Source of the DNA: Pseudomonas brassicae
Lineage (GTDB): Bacteria > Pseudomonadota > Gammaproteobacteria > Pseudomonadales > Pseudomonadaceae
Assembly (NCBI RefSeq): GCF_010671725.1
Contig: NZ_JAAHBU010000010.1
Coordinates: forward strand, 1 to 32,076
Length of the DNA: 32,076 nucleotides
Reading direction: 5' to 3'
The notes beneath the pieces were generated by a model that worked only from the letters and a program-made list of their open reading frames with translations, was not told the origin of the DNA and did no database searches. Both the position numbers and the translations under genes were made by a program. Below are positions 24,649 through 32,076 of the stretch, piece after piece (positions within the stretch are counted from its first letter, which is position 1; every line of letters begins with the position of its first letter).

Positions 24649-25604
24649 ATGACGCTGCCCTTCGCTGGACGCCTGCTGGCCATTGCCATGCTTGCCACCT
24701 TCGCTACTGCCGTACCCTTCAGCCAGGCCCATGCCGACACGGCCAAGCCCAAAGTGGCGCTGGTAATGAAGTCGCTGGCCAACGAGTTCTTCCGGACCAT
24801 GGAGGACGGCGCAAGGCCTACCAGCGAGACCACGCTGGCGAGTTCGACCTGGTATCCAACGGCATCAAGGACGAGTCCGACACCAGCAACCAGATCCGTA
24901 TCGTCGAGCAGATGATCGTCTCCGGGGTCAATGCGCTGGTGATCGCCCCGGCCGACTCCAAGGCCCTGGTACCGGTAATCAAGAAGGCCATGGACGCTGG
25001 CATCACCGTGGTCAATATCGACAATCGCCTCGACCCGGGCGTGCTCAAGAGCAAGAACCTCAGCGTACCGTTTGTAGGCCCCGACAACCGCAAGGGCGCG
25101 CGCCTGGTGGGCGAATACCTGGCGACCCGGCTGAGTGAGGGCGACCAGGTTGGCATCATCGAGGGCGTGCCCACCACCACAAACGCCCAGCAACGTACCG
25201 CCGGCTTCAAGGACGCGATGGACGCGGCCAGGATTAAGGTCGTGTCCACACAGTCGGGCAACTGGGAAATCGACAAGGGCAACGCCGTTGCCTCGGCGAT
25301 GCTCAATGAATACCCCGACCTCAAGGCGCTGCTGGCCGGCAACGACAGCATGGCGCTGGGCGCCGTGTCTGCGGTGCGCGCAGCAGGCAAGGTGGGCGCG
25401 GTGCAGGTGGTGGGCTACGACAATATCAAGGCTATCCAGCCGATGCTCAAGGACGGCCGCGTGCTGGCCACGGCCGACCAGTATGCTGCCAGGCAGGCGG
25501 TGTTCGGTATCGAGGCGGCCCTGCAGATGCTGAGCGGCAAGACGCCGAACGTGGATGCCGACAACGTCATCCAGACCCCGGTAGAACTGGTCAAACAGCC
25601 GTAG
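24649..25604 (+). CDS. rbsB: Ribose ABC transporter, periplasmic binding protein (frameshifted)
   Basis: A sugar-binding protein of the RbsB family (Peripla_BP_4), about 318 residues when repaired. It carries a signal peptide (LLAIAMLATFATA to AHA) and then KVALVMKSLANEFFRTMEDGA. The frame breaks at 24815-24816 (AAGGCC should be AAGGGCC), after which YQRDHAGEFDLVSNGIKDE continues to the end, with VSGVNALVIAPADS, VNIDNRLD and VQVVGYDNI. The start has GGAG upstream. It captures D-ribose in the periplasm for RbsAC. Confidence 0.93.
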
Positions 25605-25650
25605 TCAGTTGACGGCGCCTGCCTGCGGGCGGGCGCCAGGAGAATGCGTT

Positions 25651-27199
25651 ATGTCTGCGACTGCAGAGGTTGTGTTGTCGGTCAGTGCGATCGGCAAGAC
25701 CTATGCCCAGCCTGTGCTTGGCGAAATCGAGTTGTCGTTGCTGCGCGGCGAAGTGCTGGCCCTGACTGGCGAGAACGGCGCTGGCAAGAGCACCCTGTCG
25801 AAGATCATCGGCGCCTCGAAGTGCCCACCACTGGCCAGATGCACTACCACGGCAAGCCCTATCAGCCGGCCAGCCGCACGGCGGCCGAGCGCCTGGGCGT
25901 ACGCATGGTGATGCAGGAGCTGAACCTGCTGCCGACCTTGAGCGTGGCCGAGAACCTGTTCCTGGACAACCTGCCCAGCCGTGCCGGCTGGGTCAACCGC
26001 AAGCGCTGCGCCAGATGGCAACGGCGGCAATGGCGCAGGTGGGCCTTGAGGCCATCGACCCCGACACCCTGGTGGGCGAGCTGGGTATCGGGCATCAGCA
26101 GATGGTCGAGATTGCGCGCAACCTGATCGGTGACTGCCATGTACTGATTCTCGACGAGCCCACCGCGATGCTCACCGCCCGCGAAGTCGAGCTGCTGTTC
26201 AGTCAGATCGAGCGCCTGCAGCAGCGCGGCGTGTCGATCGTGTATATCTCCCATCGCCTCGAAGAGCTCAAGCGCATCGCCCAGCGCATCGCCGTGCTGC
26301 GCGATGGCAAGCTGGTGTGCGTGGAGCCGATGCAGCGCTACAGCAGCGAGCAACTGGTCAACCTGATGGTGGGGCGCGAGCTGGGCGAGCATATCGACCT
26401 GGGGCGCCGTACGATCGGCGCGCCCGTGCTGCGGGTCAAAGGCCTGGGCCGTGGCGACAAGGTGCAGGATGTCTCGTTCGAGGTACGCAGCGGTGAAATC
26501 TTCGGTATTTCCGGCCTGATCGGTGCTGGGCGCACTGAACTGTTGCGCCTGATCTATGGCGCCGACATGGCCGACAGCGGCAGCATCGAACTGGGCAACC
26601 CGCTGCGCCCGGTGCGCATCGACTCGCCGGTGGCCGCCGTACGCCACGGCGTGGCGCTGATCACCGAGGACCGCAAGGGCGAAGGCCTGCTGCTGTCGCA
26701 GTCGATCAGCGCCAACCTGGCGCTGGGCAACATGCCGGCCCTCTCCCGTGCGGGCCTGGTGGATGCCGGCGCCGAGCGGGCGTTGGCCGAGCGCCAGATC
26801 GAGGCCATGCGCATTCGCAGTGCCGGGCCCGAGCAGCCGGTGGGCGAGCTTTCCGGCGGCAACCAGCAGAAGGTGGTGATCGGCCGCTGGCTGGAGCGCG
26901 ACTGCAGCGTGCTGCTGTTCGACGAGCCCACGCGCGGTATCGATGTGGGGGCCAAGTTCGACATCTATGGCCTGCTCGCCGAGCTGACCCGTCAGGGCAA
27001 GGCGCTGGTGGTGGTGTCCAGCGACCTGCGCGAACTGATGCTGATCTGCGATCGCATCGGCGTGCTGTCGGCCGGTCGCCTGATCGACACCTTCGAACGT
27101 GAGCACTGGAGCCAGGACCAGTTGTTGGCCGCTGCCTTTGCCGGCTACCAGAAACGTGATGCGCTGCTCCACGACGCAGCGCCCAGGAACCCCGTATGA
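25651..27199 (+). CDS. rbsA: Ribose ABC transporter ATPase (two frameshifts as written)
   Basis: A duplicated ATP-binding subunit, about 516 residues when repaired. The first half has Walker A GENGAGKST, signature-like LGIGHQQMVEIAR and Walker B VLILDEPTAML. The second half has the degenerate loop GLIGAGRTEL, the signature LSGGNQQKV and LLFDEPTRGIDVGAK. One G is lost at 25813 (GGCGCC should be GGCGGCC) and one C at 26006 (CGCTGC should be CGCCTGC), so three frames must be joined. The ATG at 25651 follows GGAG. The stop overlaps the rbsC start. It drives ribose import at the inner membrane. Confidence 0.92.
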
Positions 27200-28191
27200 A
27201 AACCTCCCCGATACACACCCCGACCAACGTGCCGGCCAAACGCGGCGCCACCTACCTCGGCCTGGGTACTTACCTGGGCCTGGCCGGTGCGCTGCTGGCG
27301 CTGGTGGTGCTGTTCTCGCTGTTGAGCAGCCACTTCCTGTCGTACGGCACCTTCAGTACCTTGGCCAACCAGATCCCCGACCTGATGGTGCTGGCGGTGG
27401 GCATGACCTTCGTGCTGATTATCGGCGGCATCGACCTGTCGGTGGGCTCGGTGCTGGCCCTGGCCGCCTCGGCGGTCAGCGTGGCGATCCTGGGCTGGGG
27501 CTGGAGCGTGCTGCCGGCCGCATTGCTGGGCATGGGCTGCGCGGCCCTGGCCGGGACCATCACCGGCTCGATCACCGTGGCCTGGCGCATCCCCTCGTTC
27601 ATCGTGTCGCTGGGCGTGCTGGAAATGGCACGCGGCATGGCCTATCAGCTCACCGACTCGCGCACCGCGTACATCGGCGATGCATTCGCCTGGTTGTCCG
27701 AGCCGGTGGCGTTCGGCATCTCGCCGTCGTTCATCATTGCCTTGCTGGTGATTGTGCTGGCGCAACTGGTGTTGACCCGCACCGTGTTCGGCCGCTACCT
27801 GATCGGCATCGGCACCAACGAAGAGGCCGTGCGCCTGGCCGGCATCGACCCGCGCCCGTACAAGATACTGGTGTTCTCGCTGATGGGGTTGCTGGCGGGC
27901 CTGGCGGCGCTGTTCCAGATCTCGCGGCTGGAAGCGGCCGATCCCAACGCCGGCTCCGGGCTGGAGTTGCAGGTGATCGCCGCCGTGGTGATCGGCGGTA
28001 CCAGTCTGATGGGCGGTCGCGGTTCGGTCATCAGTACCTTCTTCGGCGTGCTGATCATCTCGGTACTGGCCGCCGGGCTGGCGCAGATCGGTGCGTCCGA
28101 GCCGACCAAGCGCATTATCACCGGGGCGGTCATCGTGATCGCCGTGGTTCTCGACACCTACCGCAGCCGGCGTGCGCGCCGGCGGACCTGA
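27196..28191 (+). CDS. rbsC: Ribose ABC transporter permease
   Basis: A 331-residue BPD_transp_2-family permease with about eight to ten hydrophobic segments, a cytoplasmic N-terminus and the conserved IGGIDLSVGSVLAL and VVIGGTSLMGGRGS blocks. It overlaps rbsA by ATGA and is followed three bases later by rbsR. The tail ends in an arginine-rich stretch (RSRRARRRT), consistent with a cytoplasmic end. Confidence 0.95.
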   Translation: MKTSPIHTPTNVPAKRGATYLGLGTYLGLAGALLALVVLFSLLSSHFLSYGTFSTLANQIPDLMVLAVGMTFVLIIGGIDLSVGSVLALAASAVSVAILGWGWSVLPAALLGMGCAALAGTITGSITVAWRIPSFIVSLGVLEMARGMAYQLTDSRTAYIGDAFAWLSEPVAFGISPSFIIALLVIVLAQLVLTRTVFGRYLIGIGTNEEAVRLAGIDPRPYKILVFSLMGLLAGLAALFQISRLEAADPNAGSGLELQVIAAVVIGGTSLMGGRGSVISTFFGVLIISVLAAGLAQIGASEPTKRIITGAVIVIAVVLDTYRSRRARRRT

Positions 28192-28194
28192 ACA

Positions 28195-29217
28195 ATGGCA
28201 ACCATCAAAGATGTAGCGGCGCTGGCGGGTATTTCCTATACCACCGTCTCCCATGTGCTGAACAAGACCCGCCCTGTGAGTGAACCGGTGCGGCGCAAGG
28301 TGGAGGCGGCCATCGCCGAACTGGACTATGTGCCCAGCGCCGTGGCGCGCTCGCTCAAGGCGCGCTGCACGGCCACCATCGGCCTGCTGGTGCCCAACAG
28401 CGTCAACCCGTACTTCGCCGAACTGGCGCGGGGTATCGAGGACGGCTGCGAGCGCAATGGCTACTGCGTGATCCTGTGCAACTCCGACGACGACCCGCGC
28501 AAACAGCGCAGCTACCTGCGCGTGTTGCTGGAAAAGCGCATCGACGGCCTGATCGTGGCCTCGGTGGGCGAGGATGCCGACTTGCTCGACAGCCTGGCCA
28601 GCGTGCGTACACCCATGGTCATCGTCGACCGGGCGCTGGACGGGGTCGAGGCTGACCTGGTGCGCATCGACCACGAGCAGGGCGCTTACCTGGCGACCCG
28701 GCACTTGCTGGCGCTAGGGCACGAGGACATCGCCTGCATCAATGGCCCGGCACACACCAGCGTGGCCAAGATGCGCCTGGCCGGTTTTCGGCGGGCCCTG
28801 CAGCAGGCCGGCGTCACGCTGCGTGAGGGGCGCGTGGTCGAAAGCGACTTCACCAGCCTGGGCGGCTATGGCGCGGCCGCGCAGCTGCTGGCCCATGACC
28901 GGCCAACGGCGATCTTTGCCGCCAATGACATGATCGGCATGGGCGTGCTGCGCGCGGCCGCCGAGCGCAATATCGGCGTGCCGAGCGAGCTGTCGGTCAT
29001 TGGTTTCGATGATATCCAGATGAGCCAGTACGTGTACCCCGCGCTCACCACGGTCGGGCAGTCGATCCGTGAATTGGGCGAAATGGCGTCCGAGCTGTTG
29101 CTGCGGCGCATCGGCGAACCGGCGCGCAGTGGCGTGGAGCAACGCATCGTCGCGCCGAACATCGTGTTGCGCGAGTCGACCGGGCCACGGCCCGACCTTT
29201 TCAATGATTACCGCTAG
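28195..29217 (+). CDS. rbsR: LacI-family ribose operon repressor
   Basis: A 340-residue LacI/GalR regulator. The N-terminal helix-turn-helix and hinge are typical: TIKDVAALAGISYTTVSHVLNK, then YVPSAVARSLK. A periplasmic-binding-like ligand domain follows (IGLLVPNSVNPYF, FAANDMIGMGVL, VIGFDDIQ). It probably binds the palindrome at 24600-24613 and releases it with ribose. Being inside the operon, between rbsC and rbsK, it would be autoregulated; in E. coli rbsR lies at the end instead. Confidence 0.93.
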   Translation: MATIKDVAALAGISYTTVSHVLNKTRPVSEPVRRKVEAAIAELDYVPSAVARSLKARCTATIGLLVPNSVNPYFAELARGIEDGCERNGYCVILCNSDDDPRKQRSYLRVLLEKRIDGLIVASVGEDADLLDSLASVRTPMVIVDRALDGVEADLVRIDHEQGAYLATRHLLALGHEDIACINGPAHTSVAKMRLAGFRRALQQAGVTLREGRVVESDFTSLGGYGAAAQLLAHDRPTAIFAANDMIGMGVLRAAAERNIGVPSELSVIGFDDIQMSQYVYPALTTVGQSIRELGEMASELLLRRIGEPARSGVEQRIVAPNIVLRESTGPRPDLFNDYR

Positions 29218-29224
29218 GACCCAG

Positions 29225-30147
29225 ATGGCCATGCAAGCGAATGTAGTAGTGGTAGGCAGCCTGAACATGGACCTGGTGACCCGCGCCGAGCGTCTGCCGG
29301 TGGCGGGTGAAACCCTGGCCGGCGAGTCGTTCGGCACGGTGCCGGGCGGCAAGGGTGCCAACCAGGCGGTGGCCGCCGCGCGGTTGGGCGCACAGGTGGC
29401 GATGATCGGTTGCGTGGGGCAGGACGCCTACGGCGACCAGTTGCGCCAGGCGTTGCTGGGCGAGGGCATCGACTGCCAGGGTGTCGACACCGCGGCGGGC
29501 GTCAGCAGCGGTGTGGCGCTGATCGTGGTGGACGCCAGCAGCCAGAACGCCATCGTGATCGTGGCGGGCGGCAATGGCCAGTTGCTGCCGGCATCGGTGC
29601 AGCGTTTCGATGCGCTGCTGCAGGCCGCCAAGGTGATCATCTGTCAGCTTGAGGTGCCGCAGGCTACCGTGGCGTACACCCTGGCCCGTGGCCGGGCGCT
29701 GGGCAAGACTGTGATCCTCAACCCGGCACCCGCCAGCGGGCCATTGCCGGCTGACTGGTTTGCCGCCATCGACTACCTGGTCCCCAACGAGAGCGAGGCC
29801 AGTGCCCTGACCGGGCTGCCGGTCAACGACCTGCACAGTGCACAGGCGGCAGCCACCCGCTTGCTGGCGATGGGCGTGGGCAAGGTGATCGTCACCCTTG
29901 GGGCGCAGGGCGCGCTGTTTGCTGATGGCCAGGGCTATCGGCATTTTCCTGCGGCGGTGGTACAGCCGCTGGACACCACGCAGCCGGTGACACCTTTGTC
30001 GGCGGGTTTGCCGCCGCGTTGGCGCAGGGCAAGCCGGAGGACGAGGCGATCGCATTCGGTCAGCAAGCTGCCGCATTGTCGGTCACGCGGGCCGGCGCGC
30101 AACCGTCGATTCCTCACTTGAACGAACTGCAAGGGCTGGCCCCATGA
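29225..30147 (+). CDS. rbsK: Ribokinase (frameshifted near the end)
   Basis: A PfkB-family kinase, about 307 residues when repaired, phosphorylating D-ribose to ribose-5-phosphate in the cytoplasm. N-terminal GSLNMDL and [15 protein letters not shown], and [11 protein letters not shown], are intact. The ATP-site and catalytic motif ([11 protein letters not shown]) appears only after restoring one G at 29980 (ACGCAG should be ACGGCAG). The repaired stop at 30145-30147 overlaps the rbsD start. ATG 29225 is used; an ATG two codons later is also possible. Confidence 0.92.
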
Positions 30148-30548
30148 AGAAAACCCCACTGCTCAACATTGCCCTGTCGCGCCTGGTGGCCTCGCTGGGC
30201 CACGGTGATGTACTGCTGATCGGCGATGCCGGTTTGCCGGTGCCGGCTGGCGTGGAGTTGATCGACCTGGCGCTGACCCCCGGTATCCCGGATTTTGTCA
30301 GTACCTTGCGTACCGTGTTGGCGGAGATGCAGGTCGAGAGCCATGTGTTGGCCGAGGAAACACTGCAGCATAACCCGCCGGCGCTGGCGCACATCGAGCA
30401 GATGAACGCGCGCGGCGAGCTGGGCGCACGACACCTGATGAGCCACGCGGCGTTCAAGCAGCTCAGTGCGCAGGCCAAAGCCATCGTGCGCACGGGCGAA
30501 TGCCAGCCCTACACCAACATCGCGCTGGTGGCGGGTGTGACCTTTTGA
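30144..30548 (+). CDS. rbsD: D-ribose pyranase
   Basis: A 134-residue RbsD/FucU-family mutarotase that converts beta-ribopyranose to ribofuranose, the form used by ribokinase. His20 (LGHGD), Asp28 (IGDAG) and the C-terminal [17 protein letters not shown] block are present. It overlaps the repaired rbsK stop by four bases, so the two are translationally coupled. Confidence 0.94.
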   Translation: MKKTPLLNIALSRLVASLGHGDVLLIGDAGLPVPAGVELIDLALTPGIPDFVSTLRTVLAEMQVESHVLAEETLQHNPPALAHIEQMNARGELGARHLMSHAAFKQLSAQAKAIVRTGECQPYTNIALVAGVTF

Positions 30549-30579
30549 ACCTTCCCCCCTTGAGCACAAGGAGTGCCCG

Positions 30580-31604
30580 ATGCCTGAACTTGCCCATAAA
30601 GCCAAACGTCTGCTGCGAGGTGTATTGCTGATGTCAGCCCTGTCGAGCACGGCCGCCCTGGCGGCGCCCCGCGACCTGATCATCGACACCGACCCGGGGG
30701 CCGATGACGTGGTGGCGCTGTTGTTCGCCCTGGCATCGCCTGAAGCGCTCAATGTACGCGCCATCACCACGGTGGCCGGTAATGTGCGCCTGGACAAGAC
30801 CTCGCGCAACGCACGGCTGGCCCGTGAGTGGGCCGGGCGCGAAGAGGTGCCGGTGTATGCCGGCGCGCCGACGCCGCTGGTGCGCACGCCGATCTATGCC
30901 GAGAACATCCATGGCGAGGAGGGCTTGCCTGGGGTGGCTGTGCACGAACCGAAAAAAGGCCTGGAGCAGGGCGGGGCGGTGCAGTACCTGATCGATACCT
31001 TGAGCACTGCCGAGCCGCACAGCGTCACCCTGGCCATGCTCGGCCCGCAGACCAACCTGGCGTTGGCACTGATCCAGGCGCCGCAGATCGTCACGGGCAT
31101 CCGCGAAGTGGTGGTGATGGGTGGGGCGCACTTCAATGGCGGCAATATCACCCCGGTGGCGGAGTTCAACCTGTATGCCGATCCGCAGGCGGCCGAGGTA
31201 GTGCTGCGCAGCGGGGTCAAGCTGACCTACCTGCCGCTGGATGTGACGCACAAGGTGCTGACCAGCGAGGCGCGGCTGAAGCAGATTCGTGGCGTGAACA
31301 ACCACGCGAGCAAGCTGGTGGGTGACATTCTGGATGCCTATGTCAAAGCCGACATGCAGCACTACGGCTTGCCGGGTGGCCCGGTGCATGATGCCAGCGT
31401 GATTGCCTACCTGCTCAAGCCGAGCTGTTCAGTGGGCGGCAGATTTACATGAGTGTGGACAGCCGCGAAGGCCCGACCTTTGGTCAGACCGTCGCCGACT
31501 GGTATGGCACGCTCAAGCAGCCGGCCAATGTGAGGTGGATCGACAGCGGTGATGCGCAGGGCTTTTTCGACCTGCTCAGCGCGCGTCTTGCTCGGTTGCA
31601 GTAG
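30580..31604 (+). CDS. Periplasmic nucleoside hydrolase (frameshifted near the end)
   Basis: An inosine-uridine nucleoside N-ribohydrolase family protein, about 341 residues when repaired. The calcium-binding motif DTDPGADD (36-43) and GGAHFNGGNITPVAEFNLYADPQAA are typical, and GPVHDASV near 265 supplies the conserved His-Asp. Residues 1-29 form a signal peptide (LLMSALSSTAALA), so it would cut nucleosides to free ribose and base in the periplasm. The frame breaks at 31422 (CCGAGC should be CCGGAGC); LFSGRQIYMSVDSREG and the rest follow. AAGGAG precedes the ATG. As seventh gene of the rbs operon it would feed ribose to RbsB. Confidence 0.9.
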
Positions 31605-31806
31605 CGCTGCTCAGCTCGGCCTCGGCGGCGGGCCAGTAGCGTTCGAACACCTGGTCGACGAAGGTGCGGGCGGCTTCGTGGCCGAGGTCCTGCACCAGCA
31701 GGTCGGCGGCGATGATGAACAGCTCCTCGGTGGTGCCTGGGCTGTAGGAGCGGTGGCCGTCAGGCCAGGTAACCTTGATGTCGGTGTCCAGGGTAGGGCT
31801 TTTCAT
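31576..31806 (-). CDS. Small conserved-looking hypothetical protein
   Basis: A 76-residue soluble protein (MKSPTLDTDIKVTWPDGHRS start). It has a short beta-rich N-terminus with WPDGHRSYSPGT, then a helical part (ELFIIAADLLVQDLG, FVDQVFERYW). It is not assigned to a family here. It is convergent with the nucleoside hydrolase gene, and their 3' ends overlap by 29 bases. The ribosome site is weak (GAGACC). The composition looks like a real protein rather than a shadow frame. Confidence 0.6.
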   Translation of the reverse strand: MKSPTLDTDIKVTWPDGHRSYSPGTTEELFIIAADLLVQDLGHEAARTFVDQVFERYWPAAEAELSSATATEQDAR

Positions 31807-32017
31807 GGGGGTCTCGATCGAAAGTGCACGTGCTTTTCAGTACAGATGCCGGGCCCTGGCGTCTGCAGCGGGGGGCATGATTGCGCTCCGCCAACAGGTG
31901 CAAGTTAACCATGTCCGCGAAGGGCTGGCACTGCTACTTAGGCATAAGCAGTGGGGGGAGGTAAACCAAAGGGTGATTGATGCTCGGGTTTGTGGATAGC
32001 GGGTGATGGCCCCTTCG

Positions 32018-32076
32018 CTGGCGAGCCAGCTCCCACAGGTTCTTGCAGCGCTCACCAAACCTTGTGGGAGCTGGCT
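32018..32076. repeat. REP-type inverted pair at window edge
   Basis: AGCCAGCTCCCACA (32024-32037) and its exact complement TGTGGGAGCTGGCT (32063-32076) face each other over 25 bases. The CGCTGGCGAGCCAGCTCCCACAGG-type sequence is a widespread Pseudomonas REP. The region 31807-32017 shows no other gene or signal. The repeat may continue past the window. Confidence 0.8.

Noticed and set aside
24426..25193. 255-codon minus-strand frame over the rbs promoter and rbsB
   Set aside because: It covers the promoter, operator and signal peptide of rbsB in antisense and matches no family.
25862..27172. 436-codon open frame on the minus strand
   Set aside because: Antisense shadow of rbsA; no motif and no ribosome site.
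27145..28704. 519-codon open frame on the minus strand
   Set aside because: Antisense shadow of rbsC and rbsR; rich in His, Gln, Arg and Gly with no recognisable domain.

Overview
The window looks like a chromosome segment from the Pseudomonas putida group. It is GC-rich, carries a Pseudomonas-type periplasmic glutaminase-asparaginase, a complete ribose (rbs) operon, a DUF1654 gene, REP-type palindromes and Crc/Hfq-type A-rich motifs. The assignment rests on recognised families and gene order; no database was searched.

Layout. (1) 1-42: the first codons of a leftward gene with its own promoter and operator. (2) 335-916: a leftward TetR regulator. (3) 1212-13062: a rightward 13-gene operon for aromatic catabolism. 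It encodes an alpha/beta hydrolase, a two-part LigA/LigB-type extradiol dioxygenase, a three-component Rieske dioxygenase (ferredoxin, alpha, beta, with the reductase at the far end), a dihydrodiol dehydrogenase, an NPD-family flavoprotein, the 2-hydroxypentadienoate hydratase / aldolase / acetaldehyde dehydrogenase set, and a feruloyl-CoA-synthase-like ligase. A terminator hairpin follows at 13077-13103. (4) 13187-16524: two nearly identical tandem genes for membrane-bound Cache-GGDEF diguanylate cyclases. (5) 16696-20485: a SPOR-type lipoprotein, a GNAT acetyltransferase, an HD hydrolase, and a MocR/PdxR regulator divergent from a PaiB-like protein. (6) 20629-23076: a nuclease-TM-OB-fold protein convergent with a secreted EEP nuclease, which lies downstream of an SOS-box-controlled DUF1654 gene. 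(7) 23224-24311: periplasmic glutaminase-asparaginase, leftward. (8) 24564-31604: rbsBACRKD plus a periplasmic nucleoside hydrolase as seventh gene. (9) A small leftward gene and a REP palindrome at the right edge.

How the catabolic genes fit together: the Rieske system would make a cis-dihydrodiol, the SDR would oxidise it to a catechol, LigAB-type cleavage would open the ring, the hydrolase would split the product into an acid plus 2-hydroxypenta-2,4-dienoate, and hydratase/aldolase/dehydrogenase would yield pyruvate and acetyl-CoA. The CoA ligase and NPD protein suggest that the released acid or a side chain is processed further. The substrate is not identifiable from sequence. Operator-like palindromes sit at the promoters of both this operon and the leftward gene, and AAnAAnAA motifs sit at several starts, so TetR control plus Crc/Hfq catabolite repression is likely.

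Quality warning: fourteen single-base deletions, each in a run of G or C, break thirteen otherwise intact genes (rbsA twice). I read them as sequencing or assembly errors and annotate each gene across the frameshift.
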